Origin: UBA4923 sp964606165
GTDB lineage: Bacteria > Bacillota > Clostridia > Saccharofermentanales > DTU023
Direction: 5' to 3'
DNA length: 64,000 bases
Assembly: GCA_964606165.1 (NCBI GenBank)
Contig: CAZSFQ010000007.1
Span: 14,891 to 78,890, forward strand
Notes under the pieces: generated by a model
Told to the model about the DNA's origin: nothing
Database searches by the model: none
Seen by the model: the letters and a program-made list of their open reading frames with translations, nothing else
In this document: positions 34,467 to 43,147 of the stretch, one piece after another
Numbering within the stretch: position 1 is the stretch's first letter
How the letters are laid out: the number at the start of each line of letters is the position of its first letter
Position numbers and translations under genes: made by a program

Positions 34467-35669
34467 ATGTTAATTCTCGTCATCAACTCGGGGAGTTCGT
34501 CGCTGAAGTTTCAGCTCATTGACAGCGAAAAGAAGCAGATGCTGGCCAAGGGCCTATGTGAGCGCATCGGCATTGAGGAGCCCTTTTTCGACTATGAAAA
34601 CGGGGGCTGCAGCATTCACGAGCCACGACAGATGGACACACACAAGGACGCGGTACATATCCTCCTGGAGACCCTCATCGATCCCGAATGCGGGGTGATC
34701 AGATCGCTTGACGAAATCGCGGCGGTCGGCCACCGGGTCGTCCACGGCGGGCCGCATTTTTCCCAGCCCGCCCTGGTTTCGGAAGAATCCAAGGAGGCCA
34801 TCCGCAAGTCTTCCGGCTGGTGCCCGCTCCACAACCAGGCCAACCTGACCGGGATTGAAGTGCTGGAAAAAGCCTTGCCAGGGGTGCCTCAGGTGGCTGT
34901 CTTCGACACTGCCTTCCACCAGACCATGCCGCCTGAAGCCTACATGTACGGCATTCCTTACGAATATTACGAGAAATTCGACATGCGCCGCTACGGATTT
35001 CACGGCACCTCACATGAATTTGTGGCCCGGCGCGCAGCTGAGATGACAAAGCACGATCCGGCTTCCTTCCGCCTGATCACCTGCCACCTGGGCAATGGTT
35101 CGTCATTCGCGGCCATCAAGGGGGGCAAAAGCATTGACACCTCCATGGGCCTGACGCCGCTGGAAGGCATCATGATGGGGACGCGCTGCGGCAGCATTGA
35201 CCCCGCCATACCGCCTTTCATGGCCAAGTTGGGTAACTGCACGCCGGATGAGGTCGACGATATCCTGAACAAAAAAAGCGGCATGCTGGGTATTTCCGGT
35301 ACCAGCATGGACTTCCGTGATATCCAGACCGCCGCGGCCGGGGGCAATGAGCGGGCGCAGCTGGCGGTAAAGATGTTCTGCTACCAGGCCATCAAGATCA
35401 TCGGCTCCTATATCGCGGCTCTGGGGGGGCTTGACACCCTGGTTTTCACGGCAGGTGTGGGCGAAAACGATGAAATAATCCGCGAGAGCGTCTGCGATGG
35501 ACTCGCTTACAGCGGCGTCGAGATTGACCGGGAAAGCAACCTGATCCGGAGAAAAGAAGTCGTCCTTTCGACGGAGAGATCAGATGTTGAAGTATTTGTC
35601 ATCCCGACCAATGAGGAATTGTCCATCGCCGTCCAAACAGCGCAAGTCCTCAAAAAAGCCGAAGCTTAG
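34467..35669 (+). CDS. ackA: Acetate kinase
   Basis: Makes ATP and acetate from acetyl phosphate and ADP, the main energy step of acetogenic fermentation. Sugar-kinase-like fold; motifs LVINSGSSSLKFQLI at the N-terminus, GHRVVHGGPHF, FDTAFHQTMP, YGFHGTSHEFV, CHLGNGSSFAAI, and FTAGVGENDEIIRE. 400 residues, normal. ATG 34467 has GAAGGA upstream. The proS gene follows after 11 bp and its ribosome site overlaps the ackA stop, so proS may be co-transcribed. Confidence 0.96.
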   Translation: MLILVINSGSSSLKFQLIDSEKKQMLAKGLCERIGIEEPFFDYENGGCSIHEPRQMDTHKDAVHILLETLIDPECGVIRSLDEIAAVGHRVVHGGPHFSQPALVSEESKEAIRKSSGWCPLHNQANLTGIEVLEKALPGVPQVAVFDTAFHQTMPPEAYMYGIPYEYYEKFDMRRYGFHGTSHEFVARRAAEMTKHDPASFRLITCHLGNGSSFAAIKGGKSIDTSMGLTPLEGIMMGTRCGSIDPAIPPFMAKLGNCTPDEVDDILNKKSGMLGISGTSMDFRDIQTAAAGGNERAQLAVKMFCYQAIKIIGSYIAALGGLDTLVFTAGVGENDEIIRESVCDGLAYSGVEIDRESNLIRRKEVVLSTERSDVEVFVIPTNEELSIAVQTAQVLKKAEA

Positions 35670-35680
35670 GAGACCGTACC

Positions 35681-37120
35681 TTGGGCAAGAATGAAAAAAT
35701 GGTTCAGGCCATTACATCGCGGGAGGAGGACTTCTCCCGCTGGTATACCGATATCTGCCTGCGCGCTGAGCTTTGCTCCTATTCCTCGGTCAAGGGCTGC
35801 ATCATCCTGCGGCCGTATGGCTACGGGATCTGGGAGCTGATCAGCTGCGAGCTTGACCGCCGCTTCAAAGAGACCGGCCACCAAAATGTCATGATGCCGC
35901 TCTTTATCCCGGAAGGCATGCTGCAAAAAGAAAAAGACCATGTCGAGGGCTTCGCGCCGGAGGTGGCCTGGGTCACCCACGGCGGCGACGAGCAGCTGGC
36001 TGAGCGTCTTTGCGTCCGGCCCACGTCGGAGACTCTCTTTTGCGACCATTACGCCGATATCATTGAGAGCTGGCGCGACCTGCCCAAGCTCTATAACCAA
36101 TGGGTTTCGGTTGTCCGCTGGGAGAAGACCACCCGGCCCTTTTTGCGGACCCGGGAGTTTTTCTGGCAGGAAGGCCACACGGCCCACGCGACCGAGGAGG
36201 AAGCCGTCCGTGAAACGCTGGATATGCTGGATCTCTATGCCGAGTTTTACCAGAACGCCCTGGCCATCCCGGTGCTGCGCGGCCTGAAAAGCGAATCGGA
36301 GAAATTCGCCGGCGCCGTCAATACTTACACGGTCGAGGCCATGATGCATGACGGCAAAGCCCTGCAGGCGGGGACCACCCACTACCTGGGTGATGGATTT
36401 GCCCGGGCCTTTGACATTCAGTTCACCGACAAGGACAACACGCTGCGCTACATCCACCAGACTTCCTGGGGTATTTCGTCGCGGTCCATCGGCGGCATCA
36501 TCATGGTCCACGGCGATGATGACGGCCTGATCCTGCCGCCCGCCGTGGCGCCCTATCAGGTGGTGGTCATCCCCATTGCTGCCCATAAACAAGGGGTCGG
36601 GGAGAAGGCCGCGGAACTGGTGGATAGCCTGAAAGCAGCGGGCCTTCGTGTCCTTTTGGACGATAGCGACCGGATGCCGGGCTGGAAGTATGCCGAGTAT
36701 GAGATGAAAGGCGTACCGATCCGGCTGGAGATCGGCCCCCGGGACATCGAAAAAGGCCAATGCGTCGCCGTATCAAGGGATAACCGTGAGAAAAGGGAGT
36801 TGCCGCTGGATCAGGCGGCCGGCCTGGTTCCCGCCCTCCTGGATGCCCTTCATGACCGCATCTACCAAAAGGCGAAAAAGAGCATGGAGTCCCGTATCTA
36901 TGACGTCGATGCCTGGGAGCCCTTTGTGGAGACCATGGAGAAGAAGCCGGGCTTCATCCGGGCTGCCTGGTGCGGAAGCGAGGACTGCGAAGCCAGGGTG
37001 AAAGAGGTGACGACGGCTACGTCACGCTGTATCGCGGATGACAAGGTGCCCGAGGGCGCCTCATGTGTCGTCTGCGGAAAGCTCGCCCGGCATATGGTCT
37101 TCTGGGGCAAGGCCTATTGA
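35681..37120 (+). CDS. proS: Prolyl-tRNA synthetase, archaeal/eukaryotic type without editing domain
   Basis: Class II synthetase charging tRNA-Pro. Motif 2 region RTREFFWQEGHTAHAT and motif 3-like AGTTHYLGDGFARAFDI are visible; there is no INS editing insertion between motifs 2 and 3. The C-terminal region has the zinc-domain cysteines CGSEDCEA and CVVCGKLA typical of the ProS type 3 form. 479 residues. The start is TTG 35681: AGGAG overlaps the ackA stop 8 bases upstream; ATG 35699 would remove a few residues. Lack of editing means mischarged Ala-tRNA-Pro would need a free-standing editor elsewhere. Confidence 0.94.
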   Translation: MGKNEKMVQAITSREEDFSRWYTDICLRAELCSYSSVKGCIILRPYGYGIWELISCELDRRFKETGHQNVMMPLFIPEGMLQKEKDHVEGFAPEVAWVTHGGDEQLAERLCVRPTSETLFCDHYADIIESWRDLPKLYNQWVSVVRWEKTTRPFLRTREFFWQEGHTAHATEEEAVRETLDMLDLYAEFYQNALAIPVLRGLKSESEKFAGAVNTYTVEAMMHDGKALQAGTTHYLGDGFARAFDIQFTDKDNTLRYIHQTSWGISSRSIGGIIMVHGDDDGLILPPAVAPYQVVVIPIAAHKQGVGEKAAELVDSLKAAGLRVLLDDSDRMPGWKYAEYEMKGVPIRLEIGPRDIEKGQCVAVSRDNREKRELPLDQAAGLVPALLDALHDRIYQKAKKSMESRIYDVDAWEPFVETMEKKPGFIRAAWCGSEDCEARVKEVTTATSRCIADDKVPEGASCVVCGKLARHMVFWGKAY

Positions 37121-37131
37121 GGTAACCGGCC

Positions 37132-37992
37132 ATGGTTCATATGAATCAACCGATCGGCGTCTTCGATTCAGGGATCGGCGGCCTGACTGTCTTAAAGGAG
37201 CTGAGGCAGGCCCTGCCCGATGAGCACCTGATCTATGTAGGAGACCTGGCCCGCTCGCCCTATGGATCCAAATCGCCTGAGACGGTGAAGCGCTACGCCT
37301 CACAGATCGCGCGCTACCTCCTGTCCAGAAATGTCAAGATGATCATCATCGCTTGCAATACAGCCAGCGCGACGGCAGGGGAGCTGGTGAGGCAGCTGGC
37401 CGCCCCTGTCCCTGTTCTGGAGGTTGTGGAGCAGGGGGCTGATGCGGCCCTTGATGTCATCGCTGCCATGAATGAAGAAGAGGCCCGGGTGGGCATCCTG
37501 GGTACCGTGACGACAGTCACAAGCGGTATTTATCCGGACATGGTCCGGGCCCTGGCTGAGAGAAGAGAGATGGCTGTGCCTTCCATGCTGCAAAAGGCCT
37601 GTCCGCTCTTTGTTCCGCTGGCAGAAGAAGGCATCTGGGAAGGCGAGTTGGCTGACAGGGTGGCCGATCTCTACCTGGAAGAGGTGAAAAGCTTCCAACC
37701 CCATGTCGTGATTTTGGGCTGCACGCATTACCCTCTTCTTCGGGGTGCCATCGCAGGGGCTTTGCCATCTGGTACCACACTGATTGAAAGCGCGCCGGCA
37801 GTTGTTCGAACCGCAAGGCGGATCCTCGAAGAGGCAGGTTTGAAAGCTTTGCAGACAAGCGGCGCGGTTACGGAGTATCATGTAAGTGACTCGGTCGACA
37901 CATTTCGCCGTAACGCCGGCCGGATTCTTGACACCAATCTTGATCTCGTTCATCATATTAATTTGGACGCGTGCGAAGACAGGGAGGAATAG
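37132..37992 (+). CDS. murI: Glutamate racemase
   Basis: Supplies D-glutamate for peptidoglycan stem peptides. The catalytic Cys pair lies in IIACNTASATA and LGCTHYPLL; the N-terminal Asp-Ser motif is GVFDSGIGGLTVL; GDLARSPYGSKS is also conserved. 286 residues, somewhat longer than the usual 265-275, mainly at the C-terminus. ATG 37132 follows GAGGTAA; ATG 37141 is an alternative with the same downstream protein. The stop overlaps the start of the DUF1934 gene, giving translational coupling. Confidence 0.94.
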   Translation: MVHMNQPIGVFDSGIGGLTVLKELRQALPDEHLIYVGDLARSPYGSKSPETVKRYASQIARYLLSRNVKMIIIACNTASATAGELVRQLAAPVPVLEVVEQGADAALDVIAAMNEEEARVGILGTVTTVTSGIYPDMVRALAERREMAVPSMLQKACPLFVPLAEEGIWEGELADRVADLYLEEVKSFQPHVVILGCTHYPLLRGAIAGALPSGTTLIESAPAVVRTARRILEEAGLKALQTSGAVTEYHVSDSVDTFRRNAGRILDTNLDLVHHINLDACEDREE

Positions 37993-38498
37993 TGTTCGAA
38001 CCTGCTGACTTATATAAGGATGCCATCATCTGTCTTGAGAGCAATCACTGGACGGACGGGGAAAGCTCGGGGCCCATCCGGCTGACTACAGTCGGCCATC
38101 TTGCCTATGAGAAGAGCAAGGACACCTGGTCCGTTACCTATGATGAGAGCGACGCGACCGGGATGCGGGGGACCAAAACCCGCCTCAGCCTCTTTCCCAA
38201 CGGGCGCGTCGTTTTGAGCCGCACAGGCAGTGTGGAGATGGAACTGGAGTTCATCAAGGGCGATCAGCGGGTTGAGGCCAAATCGACCCCTTACGGGCCG
38301 GTTCGGTTTTCCGTTCTGACCCACGAGGTCAAGGGCAATATCAATGAACAGGGCGGGGAGATCGAACTGGGCTATTCGCTGGGTTTTGAGAACCGCCACA
38401 CGGTCAGCACCAGGCTTCAGCTGGAAGTGACCGCACAGGACCAAAACAATAAAATGCCGCGCGGCGGACAGCAGCAACAGAACGGTTTGAGCAACTGA
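37992..38498 (+). CDS. DUF1934-family beta-barrel protein
   Basis: 168 residues with a beta-rich, calycin-like pattern: GPIRLTTVGHLAYEKSKDTW, then SLFPNGRVVLSRTGSVEMEL, YGPVRFSVLTHEVKGNI and GEIELGYSLGFENRHTVS. This matches the DUF1934 family (B. subtilis YwiB-like), of unknown function. The start is GTG 37992, overlapping the murI stop, with GGAGG 5 bases before. The C-terminus is Gln-rich (RGGQQQQNG). The position after murI is frequent for wall-related genes in Clostridia but does not define a role. Confidence 0.8.
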   Translation: MFEPADLYKDAIICLESNHWTDGESSGPIRLTTVGHLAYEKSKDTWSVTYDESDATGMRGTKTRLSLFPNGRVVLSRTGSVEMELEFIKGDQRVEAKSTPYGPVRFSVLTHEVKGNINEQGGEIELGYSLGFENRHTVSTRLQLEVTAQDQNNKMPRGGQQQQNGLSN

Positions 38499-38520
38499 CC
38501 GGTACCCTATTCATCGTCAT

Positions 38521-38549
38521 TTGACAGCGGGGGACCATTCGGTGATAAT
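38521..38549 (+). promoter_or_regulatory. Strong promoter of rpmF-der
   Basis: Consensus TTGACA (38521-38526), 17 bases, GATAAT (38544-38549). This is the best sigma-A-type match in the window and lies 58 bases before rpmF. Confidence 0.8.
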
Positions 38550-38607
38550 ACTTGGGGCGCCGACAAGGGCGCCATCATGAACAATAAATGCCGGGGGAGG
38601 TTTACCG

Positions 38608-38796
38608 ATGGCTGTACCTAAACGCAAGTGGTCCAAGAAGCGATCACGCACGCACCGTGCGAACTGGAAGATCAATCCGGTTAATCTTGTGCGTTGCCCG
38701 CAGTGCCATTCGCTGAAAGCGCCGCACCGCGTCTGCAAAGTGTGCGGATATTACGACGGGCGCCAAGTTATTTCTGTCGACGACGGAAAAAAATAA
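38608..38796 (+). CDS. rpmF: 50S ribosomal protein L32
   Basis: 62-residue large-subunit protein beginning MAVPKRKWSKKRSRTHRA. It carries two CxxC pairs (CPQC and CKVC), so this is the zinc-binding form. The C-terminus KVCGYYDGRQVI is typical. ATG 38608 has GGGGGAGG upstream. The usual upstream partner yceD (DUF177) and downstream plsX are absent; der follows instead. A strong promoter precedes it. Confidence 0.96.
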   Translation: MAVPKRKWSKKRSRTHRANWKINPVNLVRCPQCHSLKAPHRVCKVCGYYDGRQVISVDDGKK

Positions 38797-38881
38797 CGGA
38801 AGCACTAAAAGGTGAAAAATGAGGAGCAGCGCGCCCGAGGCACGTTGCTTTTTGTTGGTTCGAAAGGGGAGGGTAAATAAG

Positions 38882-40231
38882 TTGGCTGCACCGGTACTGG
38901 CCATCGTAGGCCGGCCCAATGTCGGTAAATCGACCCTGTTCAACGCCTTGATCGGGAGGCGCACGGCCATTGTCGGCCCTGAACCGGGTGTCACCCGCGA
39001 CCGCGTCATGGGCGACTGCGACTGGAACGGCCTGTCCTTTACCGTCATCGATACGGGAGGGATCGAGTTTGCCGACGATGATATGCAGCGCCTCGTTTTC
39101 GACCAGGTGGAGGTTGCCATCGAGATGGCCGATGTCATCTGCTTCCTGACCGATCTTCACGGAGGCCTTTCCGATATCGAGTTCAAGATCGCTGACATGC
39201 TCAGAAAAAGCGGCAAGCCAATTGTTGTCGCGGTCAACAAGGCCGATCAGCCGGGAAGCGAGCCGCTGGAGTTCTACCAGTTCTACGAGCTCGGCTTCGC
39301 TGAAACCCTGGCCATTTCAGCCAGTCACAAGCTGGGTCTTTCGGAGCTGCTGGACGCCGTGACGGCCTCCATGGAAAAAAGTACAGCTGATGAAGAGGAT
39401 GGCGACTATGTCACGGTGGCCATCACGGGCCGGCCCAACGTGGGCAAGTCATCGCTTGCCAACCGCTTGATCGGCCAGGAGCGGAGCATCGTTTCGGATA
39501 TTCCGGGGACCACCCGGGACGCCATCGACAGCTTTGTTGAAAACGAATATGGCCGCTTTCTGCTTTACGATACCGCCGGGCTGCGCCGCAAGGCCCGGAT
39601 TGACGGCCAGATCGAGTATGTCTCAGCGCTTCGCTCAAAGCGCAGCGTGGAGGAAGCCGACGTCTCGATTATTATGATAGACGCGGCGGAGGGGCCGGCC
39701 GAACAGGACACCAAGGTGGCCGGGCTCGCCCACAATGACGGCAAGGCATCCATTATTCTGATCAATAAGTGGGATTTGGTTGACACGCAAGAGACGCCCA
39801 TGACCGACTACGAGGAAAAAGTCAGGCGGCGCTTCGAGTTCATGCCCTACGCGCCCGTCCTCTTCGTCTCAGTCAAAACCGGCTTGAACCTTGACAAGCT
39901 GTGGCCGCTGGTTCTTCGTGTCCATGAATCATCCAGGCGGCGCGTGTCGACCAGTGTTCTGAACGAGGTGATCGCCGAGGCCATCGTCCAGCACCCGACG
40001 CCGCAGCAAAAAGGACGTCATCTGCGTATTTACTATGCCACGCAGGGGTCGGTCTCTCCGCCGACTTTCATCTTCTTTGTCAATGACAAAAGGCTGCTCC
40101 ACTTTTCCTATGAGCGTTATCTGGAGAACAGGCTGCGGGCCAATTTCGATTTTTTCGGAACCCCGCTCCGCTTCATCTGGAAGGGACGGGCCGCGCGCGA
40201 CGAGTCGGCGTCCCGGATCACCCCTGACTGA
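38882..40231 (+). CDS. der: Ribosome-associated GTPase Der (EngA)
   Basis: Double GTPase needed for 50S subunit assembly. Two G domains each show GRPNVGKS (about residues 10 and 184), followed by DTGG / DTAG and NKAD / NKWD base-specificity motifs, and a C-terminal KH-like domain ending GTPLRFIWKGR. 449 residues. I choose TTG 38882: GGGGAGGG lies about 8 bases upstream and translation begins just before the conserved VLAIVGRPNVGKS. An ATG at 38819 would add 21 residues that do not look like Der. Confidence 0.94.
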   Translation: MAAPVLAIVGRPNVGKSTLFNALIGRRTAIVGPEPGVTRDRVMGDCDWNGLSFTVIDTGGIEFADDDMQRLVFDQVEVAIEMADVICFLTDLHGGLSDIEFKIADMLRKSGKPIVVAVNKADQPGSEPLEFYQFYELGFAETLAISASHKLGLSELLDAVTASMEKSTADEEDGDYVTVAITGRPNVGKSSLANRLIGQERSIVSDIPGTTRDAIDSFVENEYGRFLLYDTAGLRRKARIDGQIEYVSALRSKRSVEEADVSIIMIDAAEGPAEQDTKVAGLAHNDGKASIILINKWDLVDTQETPMTDYEEKVRRRFEFMPYAPVLFVSVKTGLNLDKLWPLVLRVHESSRRRVSTSVLNEVIAEAIVQHPTPQQKGRHLRIYYATQGSVSPPTFIFFVNDKRLLHFSYERYLENRLRANFDFFGTPLRFIWKGRAARDESASRITPD

Positions 40232-40254
40232 TGCCTGCGTGCTAGACTGTTGGC

Positions 40255-41325
40255 ATGGAAAAAGACCAAAGGGAAGGCAGCAGGAACAGCATGATGAGGC
40301 GGCCGTCCGGTTCGCCGCCCCCGCTCGCCGTCGTCGACACAAAAAGAAAAGTTGATATCCAGGAGCTGCGGGCACTGAGGCGGACGGCGCCCATGGCGGC
40401 AGTTGCCATGCTGGTGTCCACGGTACTGGCTTGCGGCTTCCTGGTGCTTGGGAAAATGGGCTATCTTGCGGCAGCCTCCGACTACAGGGCGGGCTTTGAG
40501 ACCTTTTCGCTGCGCGCCCTGATCCTCTACGGCCTTCTTCCTTTGATCACGGCATCCCTGATCATGGTCATCTACAGGCCGCCCCTCTGGCTGGTAGCTG
40601 GTACCAGGCCCCCTTTAACAGTGCTTTTTGCGGCTCCGGCTGCTGGTTTTTTCGCTGGCTGGCTTGTCTGGTGTGTGATCCGTCTGGTGCTGTCCTTTTT
40701 CCCTTCATGGAGCAACTGGCTGGCCGTCCCCCTCATCTGGCAGGCGGGAAGCCAGTATCTCGGCCGGGCTCCGCTCTTCCTTGTCCTGACCGTTATGGTG
40801 GCGGTGGTCCTGCCGGCGGCCTCCCATGAATTCTTGTACAGGGGGGCCATCTCGCCGGTCTTCACGGCCAGGGATCAGCCATTTTATAAGGGCATCCTGC
40901 CGGCGCTCCTGGCAGCGGCCGTCAGCTTCGATCCGGCCGGCCTGGCCGTTGCTGTCATTTTATCGCTCCTGGTTGCCTGGGCGCGCACCGCAAGCAGGTC
41001 CCTGATCGCGTCGTCTCTTTTGTCGGCGGGTTTTGGTGCTTCCATGCTGGTCGCGCAATCCTTGTTCAGCCTTCTCAGCGAGGCGATACTCAAAATGCCC
41101 CTGCTTGACCCTTTGCGCGTCCGCGTCTTCCTGGTGACCATGATTTTGATTCTGCTTGTGCTCCTGCTGGCTCCTCTCGCCATGGTGGGGTCGCCGGCCA
41201 GACGCAGAAAAGCAGAAGCCCCGTCAGAGCGTGTGGAGGAAGTGATGCCTTTCCGGCTCGCCAACCGTATCATCGGGCTGCTTTGTATCGCGGCCGCAGC
41301 CCTCAGTCTTTATTTTTTCTCTTAG
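40255..41325 (+). CDS. CPBP-like multi-pass membrane protein
   Basis: 356 residues, with a cytoplasmic N-terminal tail of about 40 residues and roughly eight hydrophobic segments. The stretch ASHEFLYRGAISPVF resembles motif 1 of the CPBP/Abi (Rce1-like) intramembrane protease family, which normally reads EExxxR; here the first Glu is His (HEFLYR). A second family motif (FxxxH) is not obvious. It may be a non-proteolytic relative or a divergent member. ATG 40255 is 23 bp after der in the same direction. It ends 3 bp from the convergent mltG stop, with no room for a separate terminator. Confidence 0.55.
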   Translation: MEKDQREGSRNSMMRRPSGSPPPLAVVDTKRKVDIQELRALRRTAPMAAVAMLVSTVLACGFLVLGKMGYLAAASDYRAGFETFSLRALILYGLLPLITASLIMVIYRPPLWLVAGTRPPLTVLFAAPAAGFFAGWLVWCVIRLVLSFFPSWSNWLAVPLIWQAGSQYLGRAPLFLVLTVMVAVVLPAASHEFLYRGAISPVFTARDQPFYKGILPALLAAAVSFDPAGLAVAVILSLLVAWARTASRSLIASSLLSAGFGASMLVAQSLFSLLSEAILKMPLLDPLRVRVFLVTMILILLVLLLAPLAMVGSPARRRKAEAPSERVEEVMPFRLANRIIGLLCIAAAALSLYFFS

Positions 41326-41328
41326 TGC

Positions 41329-42462
41329 TTAGCGGGAGCTGTAACGCGCGACCTTGGCTTCGTGCTCTGCCAGTGTCTTGGAAAAATCGCTGGTGCCTTC
41401 ACCGGTGGCGCAAAAATACAAGAAGGAATTGGCGCCTTTCCAGGTGCGTTCCGTAGCGGGCCAGAGCACAGCCTCAATGGAAACCGTCCCGGGTGAATTG
41501 ATGGGACCGGGCGGCAGGCCTTTGAAGGTGTAGGTGTTGTAGGCGTTTTGCCTGTAGCGGTCGACGTCCTCGCTTTTGATCCACATATAGGGTTCCAGGC
41601 CGTCTTCCAGCAGGAGGTAGTTGATGGTGGCGTCCGACTGGAGAGCCATGTCGGTATTGAGACGGTTCATGAATACCTTGGCGATCTGGGGCATCTCGAT
41701 GATGGGGCCTTCCTGCTGGACGATGGAGGCCAGGGTGATGACGCGGTCCAGGCTCATCCCGATTTTTTCCGCCCGTTCGTAATAACCGCCTTCTTCCAGT
41801 ACCCGTTCCGTGTTATTGAGGAACATGCGCAGGATCTGCTGTTCGGTCGCGTTGATGTCAAACTGGTAGGTATCGGGCCACAGGTAACCCTGGAGCAGCC
41901 AGTCGCGGCCGGGTGAGTTTTCAATGAGCGGGACGAAGGAATAGTCGGCAAAGAGTCCCGGCTGGCGTACCATGGCATCCAGCAGATCGGGGTTGAACCG
42001 CATGCCGGCATCCAGCATCTTTTCCTTCATCTGCTGGTAGGTCATGCCTTCGGGGAAAGTGATGGTGACCGGCTGGGGCCGGTTGGTCAGGACGATCATG
42101 ATTTCGTCGTAGCTCATGCCGGGTAAAAGGTAGTGGGTGCCGTATTTATACTGGCCGTCAAAGCCGTTGAACTTGGACAGGAACTCAAAAGCGAAAGTAC
42201 TGCCGATGAAGCCCTGGTCCTTAAGCATAACAGCGATGTCTTTTGTGCTGGACTGCTGCTCGATATAGATTTCAACCGCTTCCGGTGTGTCCTTGTTGAA
42301 GGGGGCGAAGCCCCGCGCGTCAAACTGATCCTTCAGGTAGCCCAGCCGCTTGTCCTGTTCCCTGACATAGCGGTAGCCAATACTGAAGCCAACCAGGACG
42401 ACCCCGATGAGCAGAACAATGATGACCAGAATGATCAGGGGTTTCAATATTCTTCGCGGCAT
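41329..42462 (-). CDS. mltG: Endolytic murein transglycosylase MltG
   Basis: Cleaves nascent glycan strands at the membrane and sets their length. One N-terminal helix (about residues 7-29, ILKPLIILVIIVLLIG), a LysM-like region, then the YceG domain: PEGMTYQQMKEKM, QGYLWPDTYQF, the catalytic Glu251 in LASIVQQEGP, FMNRLNTDMALQSDATI, and GLPPGPINSPG. 377 residues from ATG 42462; the frame extends upstream to 42507 but GAAAGG precedes 42462. It is the second gene after the prepilin peptidase on this strand. Confidence 0.93.
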   Translation of the reverse strand: MPRRILKPLIILVIIVLLIGVVLVGFSIGYRYVREQDKRLGYLKDQFDARGFAPFNKDTPEAVEIYIEQQSSTKDIAVMLKDQGFIGSTFAFEFLSKFNGFDGQYKYGTHYLLPGMSYDEIMIVLTNRPQPVTITFPEGMTYQQMKEKMLDAGMRFNPDLLDAMVRQPGLFADYSFVPLIENSPGRDWLLQGYLWPDTYQFDINATEQQILRMFLNNTERVLEEGGYYERAEKIGMSLDRVITLASIVQQEGPIIEMPQIAKVFMNRLNTDMALQSDATINYLLLEDGLEPYMWIKSEDVDRYRQNAYNTYTFKGLPPGPINSPGTVSIEAVLWPATERTWKGANSFLYFCATGEGTSDFSKTLAEHEAKVARYSSR

Positions 42463-42520
42463 GACAACCTTTCTCTCGCCCTTGTTCAGACTGATCCATT
42501 TTAGCACGATAAGGAAAAGT

Positions 42521-43021
42521 TCAAAAGGAAGGTGTGAGGAAAGGCAGCCAGCGGATCATAAAGGCCGAGGCTGCCAAAAAGGGGATGAAGGGGAGATGGC
42601 CGGGCCTTTTTCGTCTCAGTGCCTGTACCAGGGAAAAGGGAAGGGCTAACAGAAAGGCCAGGCAGACCATAGGCACGGAGGCGCCCACAGGCAGCATAAA
42701 TCCGGCTGCCAGCGCGAAGAGGACATCTCCCCCTCCCAGCAGTTCCCGGCCCGCTACAAGGCGTGCAGGGAGCGCCACAGCCAGGAGCAGGAGCGCTCCT
42801 CCTGCCGTACGGCCAAGCGCCATGACCTGAACTGCCCAAAGAGGGGTCCGGGTATCTGACGCCAAAACATCAAGTTTCATTGCCAGGGGCAAGGCGGTCA
42901 GAAAGGCAAAGCAGGCAAGTTCACGGTCGAGGACCTGGCGCGTGCGGACATCGCGCCAGGACATGAGCAGGGCGATGATAAAGGCACCCAGGGTGCAGAC
43001 AAAAGAAAGCGTTGCGGTCAT
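42521..43021 (-). CDS. Small A24-type prepilin peptidase-like protein (start uncertain)
   Basis: Membrane aspartyl protease of the type IV prepilin peptidase family: the first catalytic Asp region is SWRDVRTRQVLD and the second is the GGGD motif in LLGGGDVLFALAAGF. About five to six membrane segments; no N-terminal methylase domain, so similar to stand-alone peptidases of Tad/Flp systems. The frame is open back to 43159, but that would overlap the divergent aldolase gene start, so I use ATG 43021; the ribosome site is weak and an intermediate start is possible. No pilin or secretion genes are nearby. It shares a strand with mltG and may be in one unit. Confidence 0.7.
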   Translation of the reverse strand: MTATLSFVCTLGAFIIALLMSWRDVRTRQVLDRELACFAFLTALPLAMKLDVLASDTRTPLWAVQVMALGRTAGGALLLLAVALPARLVAGRELLGGGDVLFALAAGFMLPVGASVPMVCLAFLLALPFSLVQALRRKRPGHLPFIPFLAASAFMIRWLPFLTPSF

Positions 43022-43147
43022 GGACTGTCCAGCAAGGATGGCCCAGGTTAAGGCGGAGGCCGATCTGCCTTTGCGCCGCTGTCCGCTTTGAAGCGCTTTG
43101 ACTCGTGGTACACTCGGATTGTTTACTACAACAGGAGGGGACTTCCT

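Noticed and set aside
35666..36760. 364-codon minus-strand frame opposite proS
   Set aside because: Antisense to a certain synthetase gene and without family similarity.
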